From Subtercola sp. Z020 (GTDB lineage Bacteria; Actinomycetota; Actinomycetes; Actinomycetales; Microbacteriaceae), in the NCBI RefSeq assembly GCF_002931235.1, contig NZ_PSTT01000009.1, forward strand, positions 106,242 through 170,241: a DNA stretch of 64,000 bases, in the 5' to 3' direction. Positions 36,399 through 45,470 of this stretch are shown here, piece after piece. The translations under genes were made by a program, and so were the position numbers. The stretch's first letter is position 1; each line of letters opens with the position of its first letter. Under the pieces are notes generated by a model, which was given only the letters and a program-made list of their open reading frames with translations, did not search any database and was not told the DNA's origin.

Positions 36399-36770
36399 AT
36401 GACCGGCAACCGCGAGGCGTTCGAGACCTTCTGCGACCTGTTCTACTCGCAGAAGCGTGTGCGGGAGGCGTTCGACTTCCTGGTCTCGCCCGACTACATC
36501 CAGCACAACCCCGGCCTGCCCGACGGGCCGGGACCGGCCATCGAGGGCCTCACGCCCAAGTTCGACGGATCGCCCGACTCCCGCTTCGACATCCAGCGCA
36601 CCATCGTCGAGGGCGACCTCGCCATGGTGCACGTCAGGGCCTCCGGCCCGGGTCGCCCCGACACCGCCGTGGCCGACCTCTACCGCTTCGAAGACGGCCG
36701 CATCGTCGAGCACTGGGATGTTCTGCAGCAGGTGCCCGAGGCGTCTGTCAGCCGGCATCCGATGTTCTGA
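36399..36770 (+). CDS. SnoaL-like (NTF2-fold) small protein
   Basis: This 123-residue protein has the NTF2-like pattern FYSQKRVREAFDFLVSPDYIQHNP and ends with the usual YRFEDGRIVEHWDVLQ strand. Such proteins are often isomerases, hydrolases or hydrolyase-like partners in polyketide and sugar pathways. The ATG lies 6 bases after the permease stop, so it is in the importer operon. The role is unknown; handling of an unstable keto sugar is one guess. Confidence 0.82.
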   Translation: MTGNREAFETFCDLFYSQKRVREAFDFLVSPDYIQHNPGLPDGPGPAIEGLTPKFDGSPDSRFDIQRTIVEGDLAMVHVRASGPGRPDTAVADLYRFEDGRIVEHWDVLQQVPEASVSRHPMF

Positions 36771-36822
36771 CCACCGACTTTTGCTCTGCCTCACCAGCAC
36801 CACCCATCACTAGGAGACACCC

Positions 36823-37617
36823 GTGTACCAACTCGCCCCGAACATCGAACTGCTCTTCACCGAAGTGCCCGAGTACCACGACCGTGTGCGGGCGGCTGCG
36901 GCTGCCGGGTTCACCGCGGTCGAGATGTGGGGCCCGACCGGCATCGATGCGCCCACGAAGCCGAAAGATGTGCCTGCGCTGAAGGCGGCGCTCGAGGAGA
37001 CCGGCCTGCAGCTCACCGCTCAGCTCTCCGAGCCGCGCACGCAGTTCATGATCCCGCCGTTCGACGACAGCCCGTTCTTCGCCCATCTCGACGAGGGCGT
37101 CGCCATCGCCCAGCAGCTCGGCTGCCCGCGGCTCGTGGTGGGCAGTGGCACCGGCTTCGGTGGCAGCAAGCGTCAGGTGCAGCTCGACAAGCTGATCGAC
37201 ATCTACACCCGCGCCACCGCGCAGATCGAGGGTTCGGGCATCACGCTCGTGCTCGAAGCGGTGAATGTGCGGGTCGATCATCCCGGTTCCCTGCTCGACC
37301 GCACCGCCGAGTCGGCCTACGTCGCCCGGGGTGTCGACTCGCCCTTCTTCGGCATTCTGTACGATCTCTACCACTCGACCGTCGAAGGCGAAGACGTCGC
37401 CGCCGAACTCGCTGGGGCGGGTGACACCGTGAAGTACGTGCAGATCGCGGATGCGCCCGGCCGTGGCGAGCCGGGCTCCGGCGCGATTGACTGGCCCGCA
37501 CGCCTCGGTGACCTGAGGGCGTCGGGGTATGACGGCCCCATCGGCCTCGAGTACTACCCCACCCAGGAGAGCGTCGCCTCGACGGCGTTCATCACCCGGG
37601 CGGTCGAGAACGCATGA
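36823..37617 (+). CDS. Hydroxypyruvate-isomerase-like sugar isomerase (TIM barrel)
   Basis: A 264-residue xylose-isomerase-like barrel of the hydroxypyruvate isomerase subgroup: N-terminal APNIELLFTEVPEYHDRV, acids in LVLEAVN, ILYDLYHS, VKYVQIAD, and GLEYYPTQ. These supply the four metal ligands E, D or H, Q/H and E. The GTG start follows AGGAGACACCC, and the stop overlaps the oxidase gene as ATGA. In this setting it may isomerise a keto sugar set free by C-deglycosylation (inference). Confidence 0.86.
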   Translation: MYQLAPNIELLFTEVPEYHDRVRAAAAAGFTAVEMWGPTGIDAPTKPKDVPALKAALEETGLQLTAQLSEPRTQFMIPPFDDSPFFAHLDEGVAIAQQLGCPRLVVGSGTGFGGSKRQVQLDKLIDIYTRATAQIEGSGITLVLEAVNVRVDHPGSLLDRTAESAYVARGVDSPFFGILYDLYHSTVEGEDVAAELAGAGDTVKYVQIADAPGRGEPGSGAIDWPARLGDLRASGYDGPIGLEYYPTQESVASTAFITRAVENA

Positions 37618-39140
37618 CCGGCCGCTTTCCCGGCCTCGTCGACGTCGCCATTGTCGGCAGCGGGCCGACGGGTGCCGCCTACGCCCGGATTCTCAGCGAG
37701 AGCGCACCGGGCGCGACCATCGCCATGTTCGAAGCCGGCCCCGTCGTCTCCGACCCGCCCGGCGCGCACGTGAAGAACATCGCAGACCTCGAACAGCGCG
37801 GCAGGGCGCAGCGTGCATCGCAGGGTCCGAGCTCATCGGCGGAGACGGTCACCTCTCCCGGCGCCGTGAAGGCGGGCCAGCGCAGCGGTCGACCCGGCAC
37901 CCACCTGCTCGAACGCGGCTACCAGGCCGAGGGCGAAGACGGCCTGCCGGTCGCGGCGATGTCGACCAACGTCGGCGGCATGGCCTCGCACTGGACGGGT
38001 GCCTGCCCGCGGCCGCGCGGCTCCGAGCGCATCACCTTCCTGCCCGACCTCGACGACCTGTTCGACGAGGCGGAGCGGCTGCTGGGCGTCACCACCGATG
38101 CGTTCGACGGCTCGCCGTTCGCCGAGATCGTGCGCAGTCGGCTGGCCGCCGTCGTCGACGAGGGCCGCCAGCCGGAGGACCGGGTGCAGCGGATGCCGCT
38201 GGCCGTGCACCGCCGCGACGACGGCAACCTGGTGTGGTCGGGTTCCGACGTGGTGCTCGGCCGCGCCAGCACGGAGAACCCGCACTTCTCGCTCTTTCCC
38301 GAAGCTCTCGTGACGCGCATCCTGCTCGACGACGGCCGGGCAGCCGGTGTCTCCGTGCGCGACCTGCAGACGGGCGACACCGTCGACATCGCGGCACGGT
38401 TCGTCGTCGTCGCGGGGGACGCGATCCGCAGCCCGCAGCTGCTCTGGGCCTCCGGCATCCGGCCGGAGGCGCTCGGCCGCTGGCTGAACGACCAGGCCCA
38501 GATCGTCTTCGCGACGCGGCTGCGCGATGTGGCTGCTGCGGGGCAGGGGGTCGAGGCCGCGGGCAATTCGACGGGGCTCGGCGAGTACAGCGGCGTCACC
38601 TGGGTGCCCTTCACCGACGAGCAACCCTTCCACGGGCAGGTGATGCAGCTCGACGCATCTCCGGTGCCGCTGGCCGAAGACGATCCGGTCACTCCGGGTT
38701 CGATCGTCGGGCTCGGCTTGTTCTGCGCCAAAGACCTGCAGGCCAGCGACAGGGTCGAGTTCAGCGGCGACGACGTCGATGCCTACGGGATGCCCGTGCC
38801 GAGCATCCGGTACACCCTCACCGACAGGGACCGTGAGGTCTTCGCGCGCGCCGCCGAACGCATCCTCGTGCTCGGGCGGGCCGTGGGCGACCCTCTCGAC
38901 GAGCGCTCGTTCCGCATGCCGCTGGGGTCGTCGCTGCACTATCAGGGCACCACGCGGATGGGCGTCGACGACGACGGTGAGAGCGTCTGCGACACGAACA
39001 GCGAGGTCTGGGGAGCGGCGGGGGTGCACGTCGCCGGCAACGGCGTGATCCCGACGTCGACGGCGTGCAACCCGACCCTCACCAGCGTCGCCCTGGCCGT
39101 GCGGGGAGCCCGGCACATCGCGGCCCAGCTGGCTGGATGA
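37614..39140 (+). CDS. GMC-family FAD oxidase, pyranose-oxidase/CarA-like (C-glycoside 3-oxidase)
   Basis: The 508-residue flavoprotein starts VDVAIVGSGPTGAAYARIL (FAD-binding motif). STNVGGMASHWTG contains H126, the place where pyranose oxidases attach FAD covalently. The catalytic pair is H442 (SSLHYQGTTRMG) and N486 (ACNPTLTS), spaced 44 residues as in pyranose oxidase. CarA-type members oxidise C3 of the sugar of C-glycosides before the CarBC cleavage, which fits the deglycosidase genes that follow. It is shorter than the paralogue at 59028 (529 residues) and likely has a different substrate. Confidence 0.85.
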   Translation: MTGRFPGLVDVAIVGSGPTGAAYARILSESAPGATIAMFEAGPVVSDPPGAHVKNIADLEQRGRAQRASQGPSSSAETVTSPGAVKAGQRSGRPGTHLLERGYQAEGEDGLPVAAMSTNVGGMASHWTGACPRPRGSERITFLPDLDDLFDEAERLLGVTTDAFDGSPFAEIVRSRLAAVVDEGRQPEDRVQRMPLAVHRRDDGNLVWSGSDVVLGRASTENPHFSLFPEALVTRILLDDGRAAGVSVRDLQTGDTVDIAARFVVVAGDAIRSPQLLWASGIRPEALGRWLNDQAQIVFATRLRDVAAAGQGVEAAGNSTGLGEYSGVTWVPFTDEQPFHGQVMQLDASPVPLAEDDPVTPGSIVGLGLFCAKDLQASDRVEFSGDDVDAYGMPVPSIRYTLTDRDREVFARAAERILVLGRAVGDPLDERSFRMPLGSSLHYQGTTRMGVDDDGESVCDTNSEVWGAAGVHVAGNGVIPTSTACNPTLTSVALAVRGARHIAAQLAG

Positions 39141-39163
39141 CTTATGTCGGTTATCGACAGTAG
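39141..39163. promoter_or_regulatory. Site C of the shared operator
   Basis: CTTATGT (39141-39147) begins right after the oxidase stop codon and pairs with ACAGTAG (39157-39163, 5 of 7 to consensus) over a 9-base spacer. TAGAAT at 39169-39174 is a good -10 box 5 bases downstream. So the genes 39230-44406 probably start a separate regulated transcript. Confidence 0.62.
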
Positions 39164-39229
39164 TGTGTTAGAATTCAGAAGAAGACGCGGATCGGCCTCG
39201 GCCGCAGCGTCACGAACAAGGAGGTTCTC

Positions 39230-39628
39230 GTGATCCCGGATCGCATCATCGAACAGGGAACGCTGACTTCGAACGGATCGCGAAGCTCCGTCGAGGTGCG
39301 CATCCCGTGGTACCGGGCGCTGCCCGGCTCGTGCATCGCCGGGGCGACGCTCTCGATCGACGGCATTCCGGCCGATCCCGGGTCGGTGCGCTGGGGGATG
39401 AACGGCAAGGAGTTCACCTTCGACGAACTGCGCGACAACACCGACGAATGGTGGTTCCCGCTCGACTCCGCGGTTCTCTCGGGCGACGTTCCGGCCGCCG
39501 CTGACGGCAGCGAGCACACGGTCGACGTCGACCTCACGCTCTACATCCCCTACATCGTCATCTCCGAGAACGAAGTGCTGCACATCGAAGAGCACGACAC
39601 CAAGACCATGAAGGCAGTGAACGCATGA
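39230..39628 (+). CDS. C-glycoside deglycosidase beta subunit (DUF6379)
   Basis: A 132-residue DUF6379 protein: VEVRIPWYRALPGSCI, DGIPADPGSVRWGMNGKEF and the strand DLTLYIPYIVI. In CarBC/DgpBC the small beta subunit packs on the alpha barrel and shapes the active site. The GTG start has AAGGAGG 6 bases before it. Its stop overlaps the alpha gene as ATGA, giving a standard beta-alpha order. Confidence 0.87.
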   Translation: MIPDRIIEQGTLTSNGSRSSVEVRIPWYRALPGSCIAGATLSIDGIPADPGSVRWGMNGKEFTFDELRDNTDEWWFPLDSAVLSGDVPAAADGSEHTVDVDLTLYIPYIVISENEVLHIEEHDTKTMKAVNA

Positions 39629-40734
39629 CCGAGACGCTCGGCACCCCGATCCAGGGTGTCACCCTCTACAGCTTCACCCGGGCCTCGCACCAGCGCGAAT
39701 ACGATCTCGAGGCGCTCATCCGCAAGGTCGCGGCCGACGGCTATGGGCCGGGCCTGGAGATCATCGGGTTCTCCAGCTTCCGTGGCTTTCCTGCCATCGA
39801 CGACTCGTTCGCCGGCTGGTTCAAAGATCTGGTCGCCGAGGTTGGGCTCACCCAGACCTCGCTGGCGGTGAACGCCGACATCGGCATCCACCGCGACCGG
39901 CTGCTCGACCAGGACGAGCTGATCGAGTACATGCGACTGCAGATCGAGGCCGCGGCGAAGCTCGGCTTCCCTATCGCCCGCGTACAGATCTCGCTGACGC
40001 CCGACTCGATGGAACAGCTCGCGCCGATCGCCGAGAAGAACGACGTGACGCTGGCCCTCGAGGTGCACGCCGACCAGTACGCCTCACACCCCCGCATTCT
40101 CGCGCTGCGCGATCGCTATGAGAAGGTCGGTTCGCCCCGCCTCGCGTTCACGGCCGACTGGGGCGCGACCGTCACGGGCTTCGCGCCCTCGCTTCTCGAG
40201 GCGTACCGCCGCCGCGGGGCATCCGAAGACCTGCTCGCGCAGGTGGTCGACCTCTGGAACGGCTACTACGCAGAAGGCCCGCCGGCGAACCAGCAGGTGC
40301 ACGGCCAGCGCTTCGGCTCGTTCATCGGCCTCGCGGCCCGGAATGGTCGACCCGAGCTCGGCATCGACTTCGCGATCAACGGCACCGGCCTGTTCGGCCC
40401 GGCGCGCGTGGAGGACTGGCTCGAGATCATGCCGTGGGTGCGTCACGTGCACGGCAAGTTCTTCGGCATCGACGAGAACCACGAAGAGCCGTCTGTGCCC
40501 GTGCGCGACCTGGTGAAGCTGCTGGTCGAGAACGGGTACTCGGGTGCCATCTCGAGCGAGTACGAGGGCTGGCACTGGAACCACTGGCAGAGCCCGTTCG
40601 ACATCATCCGTGACGAGCAGGCTGTGCAGCGCTCGGCGGCCTCGAATGCGGGCAGCCGGATGATCACCGACAACGCCGAGGCGAAACGCGTGCTCGCCGC
40701 GCACCTGGCCGCACCCGTTCCCCACCTGAACTGA
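39625..40734 (+). CDS. C-glycoside deglycosidase alpha subunit (TIM barrel)
   Basis: The 369-residue xylose-isomerase-like barrel starts IQGVTLYSFTRASHQREYD. Putative metal ligands are E146 (LALEVHAD), D178 (FTADWG), H276 (RHVHGKFFGID) and E312 (SSEYEGW). A C-terminal tail after residue 325 is helical and Ala-rich. The family needs Mn or a similar metal and cleaves the C-C bond of 3-oxo C-glycosides by an acid-base route. It is coupled to the beta subunit gene directly upstream. Confidence 0.87.
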   Translation: MTETLGTPIQGVTLYSFTRASHQREYDLEALIRKVAADGYGPGLEIIGFSSFRGFPAIDDSFAGWFKDLVAEVGLTQTSLAVNADIGIHRDRLLDQDELIEYMRLQIEAAAKLGFPIARVQISLTPDSMEQLAPIAEKNDVTLALEVHADQYASHPRILALRDRYEKVGSPRLAFTADWGATVTGFAPSLLEAYRRRGASEDLLAQVVDLWNGYYAEGPPANQQVHGQRFGSFIGLAARNGRPELGIDFAINGTGLFGPARVEDWLEIMPWVRHVHGKFFGIDENHEEPSVPVRDLVKLLVENGYSGAISSEYEGWHWNHWQSPFDIIRDEQAVQRSAASNAGSRMITDNAEAKRVLAAHLAAPVPHLN

Positions 40735-40746
40735 GAGACCCAGACC

Positions 40747-41793
40747 ATGACAGACGACAACGGCATCGCCGGAACCGGCATCAAGCTCGGAATCACCCTC
40801 TACTCCCTCACCTCGGAATTCGCGGCCGGGTTGTACACACCCGAGACGCTCATAAAAGCGGCGGCCGACGAGGGTCTCGGCCCGGGCGTCGAGTTCAACA
40901 TCGCCCAGATGCTGCGTACCTACCCCGACGTCGACGACGAGTTCATCCACCTCTGGCGCGACAGCATGGACCGCTACGGCCTGGAACCCAGCGCCATCGG
41001 CACCAACCTCGACATGGGTCGACGCAAAGAGCGCGACATGACGCCCGACGAGGAGCACGACTTTCTCGCCCGGCAGCTGAAGACCGCCCACCAGCTCGGT
41101 TTCAAGAAGGTCGTCATCCGCTCGCACGGCAAGGAGCTGCTGCGGAGCCTTCTTCCGCTGGCCGAGAAGTACGACCAGAAGCTCGGCTACGAGATCCACG
41201 CGCCGTCGGGCCCGAACGACCCCCAGGTGCTGCAGATGCGGGAGATGTACGACGAGCTGCAGAGCGACCGGCTCGGCTTCACCGCCGACTTCTCGTCGAC
41301 CATGCACAGCCTCTCGCCGACCCTGCTGCGCACGCTGTCGCAGATGGGGATGCCCGAGAAATACTTCCCGGTGATGGACGAGATCTGGCACGAGCCCACG
41401 CCGATGTACGTGCGCAACCAGAAGTTCGAGGACTTCCTCGCGTCGGAGAACTTCGACGGCGCGCGTCTCGGCCCGTTCACCCGGCTCGCGTTCAACATGC
41501 ATGGGCTGGTACCGCCGGAGGAGTGGCTCGACATCATGCCGCAAATCTTCCACGTGCACGCCAAGTTCTACGACATCGACGCCGAGGGCAACGAGCCCGC
41601 CATGGACATCCCCCGCATCGTCGAGCAGTTCGTGAAGGGCGGTTACCAGGGCTACCTCTCGAGCGAGTGGGAGGGCCATGCCTTCTCCGACCTCGGCGAG
41701 AGCGACCCGATCGACCTCGTGAAGAAACAGCACGCGCTGATGCGGCGCACCATCGAAGCGACCGCCTCGTCAACCCTTCAGAAAGCCGAGTGA
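40747..41793 (+). CDS. C-glycoside deglycosidase alpha subunit, second split pair
   Basis: A 348-residue alpha-type barrel with E149 (YEIHAPSGP), D181 (FTADFS), H271 (FHVHAKFYDID) and E307 (SSEWEGH). NLDMGRRKERDMTPDEE is almost the same as in the fused protein at 30594-32069, so these are close paralogues. Its partner beta gene comes after it, the reverse of the 39230/39625 order. Confidence 0.87.
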   Translation: MTDDNGIAGTGIKLGITLYSLTSEFAAGLYTPETLIKAAADEGLGPGVEFNIAQMLRTYPDVDDEFIHLWRDSMDRYGLEPSAIGTNLDMGRRKERDMTPDEEHDFLARQLKTAHQLGFKKVVIRSHGKELLRSLLPLAEKYDQKLGYEIHAPSGPNDPQVLQMREMYDELQSDRLGFTADFSSTMHSLSPTLLRTLSQMGMPEKYFPVMDEIWHEPTPMYVRNQKFEDFLASENFDGARLGPFTRLAFNMHGLVPPEEWLDIMPQIFHVHAKFYDIDAEGNEPAMDIPRIVEQFVKGGYQGYLSSEWEGHAFSDLGESDPIDLVKKQHALMRRTIEATASSTLQKAE

Positions 41794-41800
41794 GAACACC

Positions 41801-42199
41801 ATGGCCACCCACAACTCCCTCTTCTCCGAAGCCGACGTGCACCGTCACCCCGAGGGCATCGCGGTCTCGATCCAGCTGCCCTGGTACCGGAGCCTCTGGC
41901 TCTCGTGCGTCGACGACGTCGCCGCGACCGTCGACGGCAGGGAGATTCCGCGGGAATCGCTGCGGTTCGAACTGCAGGGCACCTCGTACACGATCGACTC
42001 GCTGCCCGACCAGTGGGAGACCCTCTGGTTCGTCGCCGACAAACCGCAGGTGATCATCCCGCTCGACACGGTGCCAGAGGCGGGTGCGGGCATCGACGTC
42101 GACCTCGTGCTCACCCTGCGCCTGCTCTACATGCAGATCGCGCCCATGCGCTACGTCGGCAACCGGGTCGAGGTCGAGCGCCAGGTGGTGCTGGCGTGA
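41801..42199 (+). CDS. C-glycoside deglycosidase beta subunit, second split pair
   Basis: The 132-residue DUF6379 protein has IQLPWYRSLWLSCV, VDGREIPRESL and LRLLYMQIAP, nearly the same blocks as the N-terminal half of the fusion at 30594. It starts 7 bases after the alpha subunit gene and its stop overlaps the dehydrogenase gene as GTGA, so it belongs to the same transcript. Confidence 0.86.
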   Translation: MATHNSLFSEADVHRHPEGIAVSIQLPWYRSLWLSCVDDVAATVDGREIPRESLRFELQGTSYTIDSLPDQWETLWFVADKPQVIIPLDTVPEAGAGIDVDLVLTLRLLYMQIAPMRYVGNRVEVERQVVLA

Positions 42200-43389
42200 C
42201 CCTGCGGGTGGCCATGATCGGCTACGGGTTCATGGGGGCGGCGCACTCCGTCGGCTGGCGCCAGGCGCCGGCCGCCTTCGATCTGCCCTCCGACGTCGAC
42301 ATGGCGGTGATCGTCGGTCGCAACGAGGCCGCGGTGGCCGCTGCGGCGTCGAAGTGGGGCTGGGCGGAGTCGGCCACCGACTGGCGCGCGGTCATCGCCC
42401 GTGACGACATCGACATCGTCGACATCGTGACCCCCGGCGACTCGCACGCCGAGATCGCGATCGCGGCTCTCGAAGCCGGCAAGCACGTGCTGTGCGAGAA
42501 GCCGCTCGCCAACACCGTCGACGAGGCTGAGGCGATGGATGCCGCAGCCCGCCGGGCCGCGAACCGGGGTGTGCGTTCGATGGTCGGTTTCACCTACCGC
42601 CGTGTTCCCGCAGTCACGCTGCTGCGCGATCTCGTCGCCGAGGGTGCTGTCGGTGAGGTACGGCAGGTGCGCGCCGCGTACCGGCAGGACTGGCTCGTCG
42701 ACGAGAACGAGCCGCTCGCCTGGCGGCTGCAGAAGGAGCACGCCGGTTCGGGCGCCCTCGGCGACATCGGCGCGCACATCATCGACATGACCCAGTTCGT
42801 CACCGGCCTGGCCGTCGAGACGGTCTCGGGCGTCGTCGACACGATCGTGAAGCAGCGACCTCTGCTCGACGCCGGTGCCGCTTCGTCGGGGCTCTCCGGC
42901 CATGCCGGGTCGGGCGTCGGCGAAGTGACGGTCGACGACGTGGCGATCTTCACGGGCCGGCTCTCCGGCGGCGCGCTCGTGGCCTTCGAGGCGACGCGCT
43001 TCGCGACAGGGCGCAAGAACCAGCTCACCATCGAGGTCTCGGGGGACCGCGGGGCGCTCGCCTTCGACCTCGAAGACCTCAACAGCCTGCAGTTCTACGA
43101 TCGGACGGCTGCGGATGATCGGCAGGGCTTCACGCGCATCCTGGTCACCGAGCCTGTGCACCCGTATGTCTCGGGGTGGTGGCCCGCGGGTCACCTCCTC
43201 GGCTACGAGCACGGCTTCTCGCACCAGGCGAAGGACTTCGTCGAGGCCATCGCCCACGGCGTCGACCCCACCCCGAGCTTCGCCGACGGACTGCACGTGC
43301 AGCGCGTGCTCGAGGCTGTCGAACGAAGTTCTGAGCACGAATCGGCGTGGGTGGCCGTGGCTGCCCACGAACCCGCCCTTCTGACGTAG
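42196..43389 (+). CDS. Gfo/Idh/MocA-family NAD(P)-dependent sugar oxidoreductase
   Basis: A 397-residue dehydrogenase: Rossmann start VTLRVAMIGYGFMGAAHS, the cofactor/catalytic motif CEKPLANT and the GDIGAHIIDM block with the conserved His. ThuB-type relatives interconvert sugars and their 3-keto forms. Here it could reduce or epimerise the 3-keto sugar released by the deglycosidases (inference). The GTG start overlaps the beta subunit stop. A stretch rich in G and S near residue 225-240 is an insertion relative to short family members. Confidence 0.87.
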   Translation: MTLRVAMIGYGFMGAAHSVGWRQAPAAFDLPSDVDMAVIVGRNEAAVAAAASKWGWAESATDWRAVIARDDIDIVDIVTPGDSHAEIAIAALEAGKHVLCEKPLANTVDEAEAMDAAARRAANRGVRSMVGFTYRRVPAVTLLRDLVAEGAVGEVRQVRAAYRQDWLVDENEPLAWRLQKEHAGSGALGDIGAHIIDMTQFVTGLAVETVSGVVDTIVKQRPLLDAGAASSGLSGHAGSGVGEVTVDDVAIFTGRLSGGALVAFEATRFATGRKNQLTIEVSGDRGALAFDLEDLNSLQFYDRTAADDRQGFTRILVTEPVHPYVSGWWPAGHLLGYEHGFSHQAKDFVEAIAHGVDPTPSFADGLHVQRVLEAVERSSEHESAWVAVAAHEPALLT

Positions 43390-43401
43390 GAGAATCGCAT
43401 C

Positions 43402-44406
43402 ATGGCACGACCTGTCACCCTGTTCACCGGCCAGTGGGCCGACCTGCCCTTCGAAGAAGTGGCCCGGCTCGCGGGCGAGTGGGGCTACGACGGCCTCGAG
43501 ATCGCCTGCTGGGGCGACCACCTCGACCCCTGGCGGTGGGATGACGCCGCCTACGTGCAGGGCAAGCTCGACGTGCTCGCCCGGAACAATCTGCAGGTGT
43601 TCACCATCTCGAACCACCTCAAGGGCCAGGTCGTCTGCGACGACCCCATCGACCAGCGCCACCGCGACATCGTGTCGGACCGGGTCTGGGGCGACGGCGA
43701 CCCGGAGGGTGTGCGCCAGCGCGCGGCAGAGGAGCTGAAGAACACGGCCCGCCTCGCCGCGGCCCTCGGCGTGAAGACGGTCACCGGCTTCACCGGCTCG
43801 TCGATCTGGAAGTACGTCGCCATGTTCCCGCCCGTCACCGAAGCGATGGTCGACGCCGGCTACCAGGACTTCGCCGACCGCTGGAACCCGATCCTCGACG
43901 TGTTCGACGAGGTCGGCGTTCGGTTCGCGCACGAGGTGCACCCCTCGGAGATCGCCTACGACTACTGGACCACCGTGCGCACCCTCGAAGCGATCGGCCA
44001 CCGCGAGGCGTTCGGCCTCAACTGGGACCCGTCGCACATGGTCTGGCAGGACATCGACCCCGTCGGCTTCCTGTGGGACTTCAAGGACCGCATCTACCAC
44101 GTGCACTGCAAAGACACGAAGAAGCGGCTGGACAACGGCCGGAACGGCCGGCTCTCCTCCCACCTCGCGTGGGCCGACCCGCGCCGCGGCTGGGACTTCA
44201 TCTCGACCGGGCACGGTGACGTGCCGTGGGAGAGCGCCTTCCGCATGCTGAACGCGATCGGCTACACCGGCCCGCTCTCGGTCGAGTGGGAGGACGCGGG
44301 CATGGACCGCCTCGTCGGGGCGCCCGAGGCGCTCGGCTTCGTGCGCCGCCTCTCCTCCTACGAGCCCTCGGCCGCGGCCTTCGACGCCGCCTTCTCCACG
44401 AAGTAG
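43402..44406 (+). CDS. Sugar isomerase/epimerase-like TIM barrel protein
   Basis: The 334-residue protein starts [21 protein letters not shown] and has metal-ligand motifs [25 protein letters not shown] and SVEWEDAG, typical of AP-endonuclease-2/IolE-like sugar isomerases. The segment [26 protein letters not shown] is well conserved in such enzymes next to Gfo/Idh genes. Probable role: isomerisation of a keto sugar made upstream. Last gene of the transcript, ending before a strong hairpin. AGGAG precedes the ATG. Confidence 0.86.
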   Translation: MARPVTLFTGQWADLPFEEVARLAGEWGYDGLEIACWGDHLDPWRWDDAAYVQGKLDVLARNNLQVFTISNHLKGQVVCDDPIDQRHRDIVSDRVWGDGDPEGVRQRAAEELKNTARLAAALGVKTVTGFTGSSIWKYVAMFPPVTEAMVDAGYQDFADRWNPILDVFDEVGVRFAHEVHPSEIAYDYWTTVRTLEAIGHREAFGLNWDPSHMVWQDIDPVGFLWDFKDRIYHVHCKDTKKRLDNGRNGRLSSHLAWADPRRGWDFISTGHGDVPWESAFRMLNAIGYTGPLSVEWEDAGMDRLVGAPEALGFVRRLSSYEPSAAAFDAAFSTK

Positions 44407-44412
44407 CCGCCG

Positions 44413-44460
44413 CGCCCCGCCCGCCCCTGCGTCGTGAGGCGACGCGGGGCGGGCGGGGCG
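44413..44460. terminator. Strong GC hairpin between convergent operons
   Basis: A perfect 15-base stem, 44413-44427 with 44446-44460, continues after a one-base bulge (T28 of the line, 44428) into 6 more pairs (44429-44434 with 44440-44445) and a loop TGAGG. It lies between convergent genes ending at 44406 and 44478, so it can stop transcription from both sides. There is no T run. Confidence 0.75.
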
Positions 44461-44477
44461 GTCGCGGTTCGGGGCGG

Positions 44478-45470
44478 TCAGGCGAGGGCGGCGCGGGCGA
44501 GAGCGAGGTGGGTGCGGGTGAGGGTGGTCGCATCCGCGTCGTCGAGCCACTCGTGGCCGCCCCATTCGCTGGTCAGGGTGCCGGCGAAGGGTCGTGGTGC
44601 GTCCAGCAGCAGGCCGGCGAGGTCGGCGAGGGGCGCCGAGACGCGGCCGTCGGCGTCGTCGAGGTCCCAGAACTTCAGGTGCACGGCACCGACGAGGGGC
44701 AGGATTCTGCGGAGGTCACCGGCTGACGACCGGCCGAATCGGATCAGCAGGTTCATGTAGAGGGTGTGGATGGATGCCGGAACCCCGCCCGATCGCAGCA
44801 ATCCCAGTACCGCATCCCCGGTCGCCGGGTCTCGCCACTCCGATTCGAGGCGTCGCAGCAGGTCGGCCGGCAGGCCGGCGGCCGACCTGCGGTCGAGGTA
44901 CGAGACGGGCAGGGCGGGCATCAGCAGGCTGATGTCGACCAGCACTCGGACGCGGTCGTCGTCGAGCGCGGCGATCGTCTCGAGGGCCGCGGCGACGGGC
45001 GGCGACGCGGGTGACTGCTGGCCCTGGATCTCCTCGTAGAGCACCAGGTCGTACCGTTCGAGTTCGGGCAGCAGATCATCCAGCAGCAGGCGCCCCGCCT
45101 GGCCGATCGGCAGGCGCACGCCGCGCGCACCGACCCGGTTCGCCGCCCGCAGCTGCGGTGCGAGAAAGGCGAGCCGCTCGTCGTGGTTCCGCGGCCGGAG
45201 GGTGCCGGTGAAGTCGTCGAGGCTGAGCCCGACGGTGCTCACCGACCCGCCCCGTGCAGCCAGGCCCTCACGCAGCGCGTCGACCTCACGGTCGGCCGGT
45301 TCGGGGAACGAGCGCCAGACCGAGCCGGCTTCGAGCTCGACGCTGTCGGTGACACCCTCGGCGACGACGTCCACGACGATGTCGACCGCCTCCCGCTCGG
45401 CTGCGATGATGTCGGGAGTCCAGTTGAAGGTGCTGGCGCCGAAGATGCGGCGCCCCCGCTCAGGCGACAT
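44478..45470 (-). CDS. C-glycoside deglycosidase alpha-like subunit (TIM barrel), divergent copy
   Basis: A 330-residue barrel of the same family but more diverged: starts RIFGASTFNWTPD, with putative ligands E147 (YEEIQG), D179 (LVDISLL), H264 (VHLKFWDLD) and E302 (TSEWGGH). The histidine seen after the first glutamate in other copies (EIHAP) is replaced (EIQGQ), so the active site may differ. The ATG at 45470 overlaps the partner beta gene by 11 bases. Confidence 0.8.
   Translation of the reverse strand: MSPERGRRIFGASTFNWTPDIIAAEREAVDIVVDVVAEGVTDSVELEAGSVWRSFPEPADREVDALREGLAARGGSVSTVGLSLDDFTGTLRPRNHDERLAFLAPQLRAANRVGARGVRLPIGQAGRLLLDDLLPELERYDLVLYEEIQGQQSPASPPVAAALETIAALDDDRVRVLVDISLLMPALPVSYLDRRSAAGLPADLLRRLESEWRDPATGDAVLGLLRSGGVPASIHTLYMNLLIRFGRSSAGDLRRILPLVGAVHLKFWDLDDADGRVSAPLADLAGLLLDAPRPFAGTLTSEWGGHEWLDDADATTLTRTHLALARAALA

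Noticed and set aside
40084..41733. 549-codon minus-strand frame opposite the deglycosidase genes
   Set aside because: Antisense to two alpha subunits with conserved metal motifs, with no recognisable domain of its own.
42151..44565. 804-codon minus-strand frame
   Set aside because: Antisense shadow of the Gfo/Idh and isomerase-like genes; no motif or sensible start.
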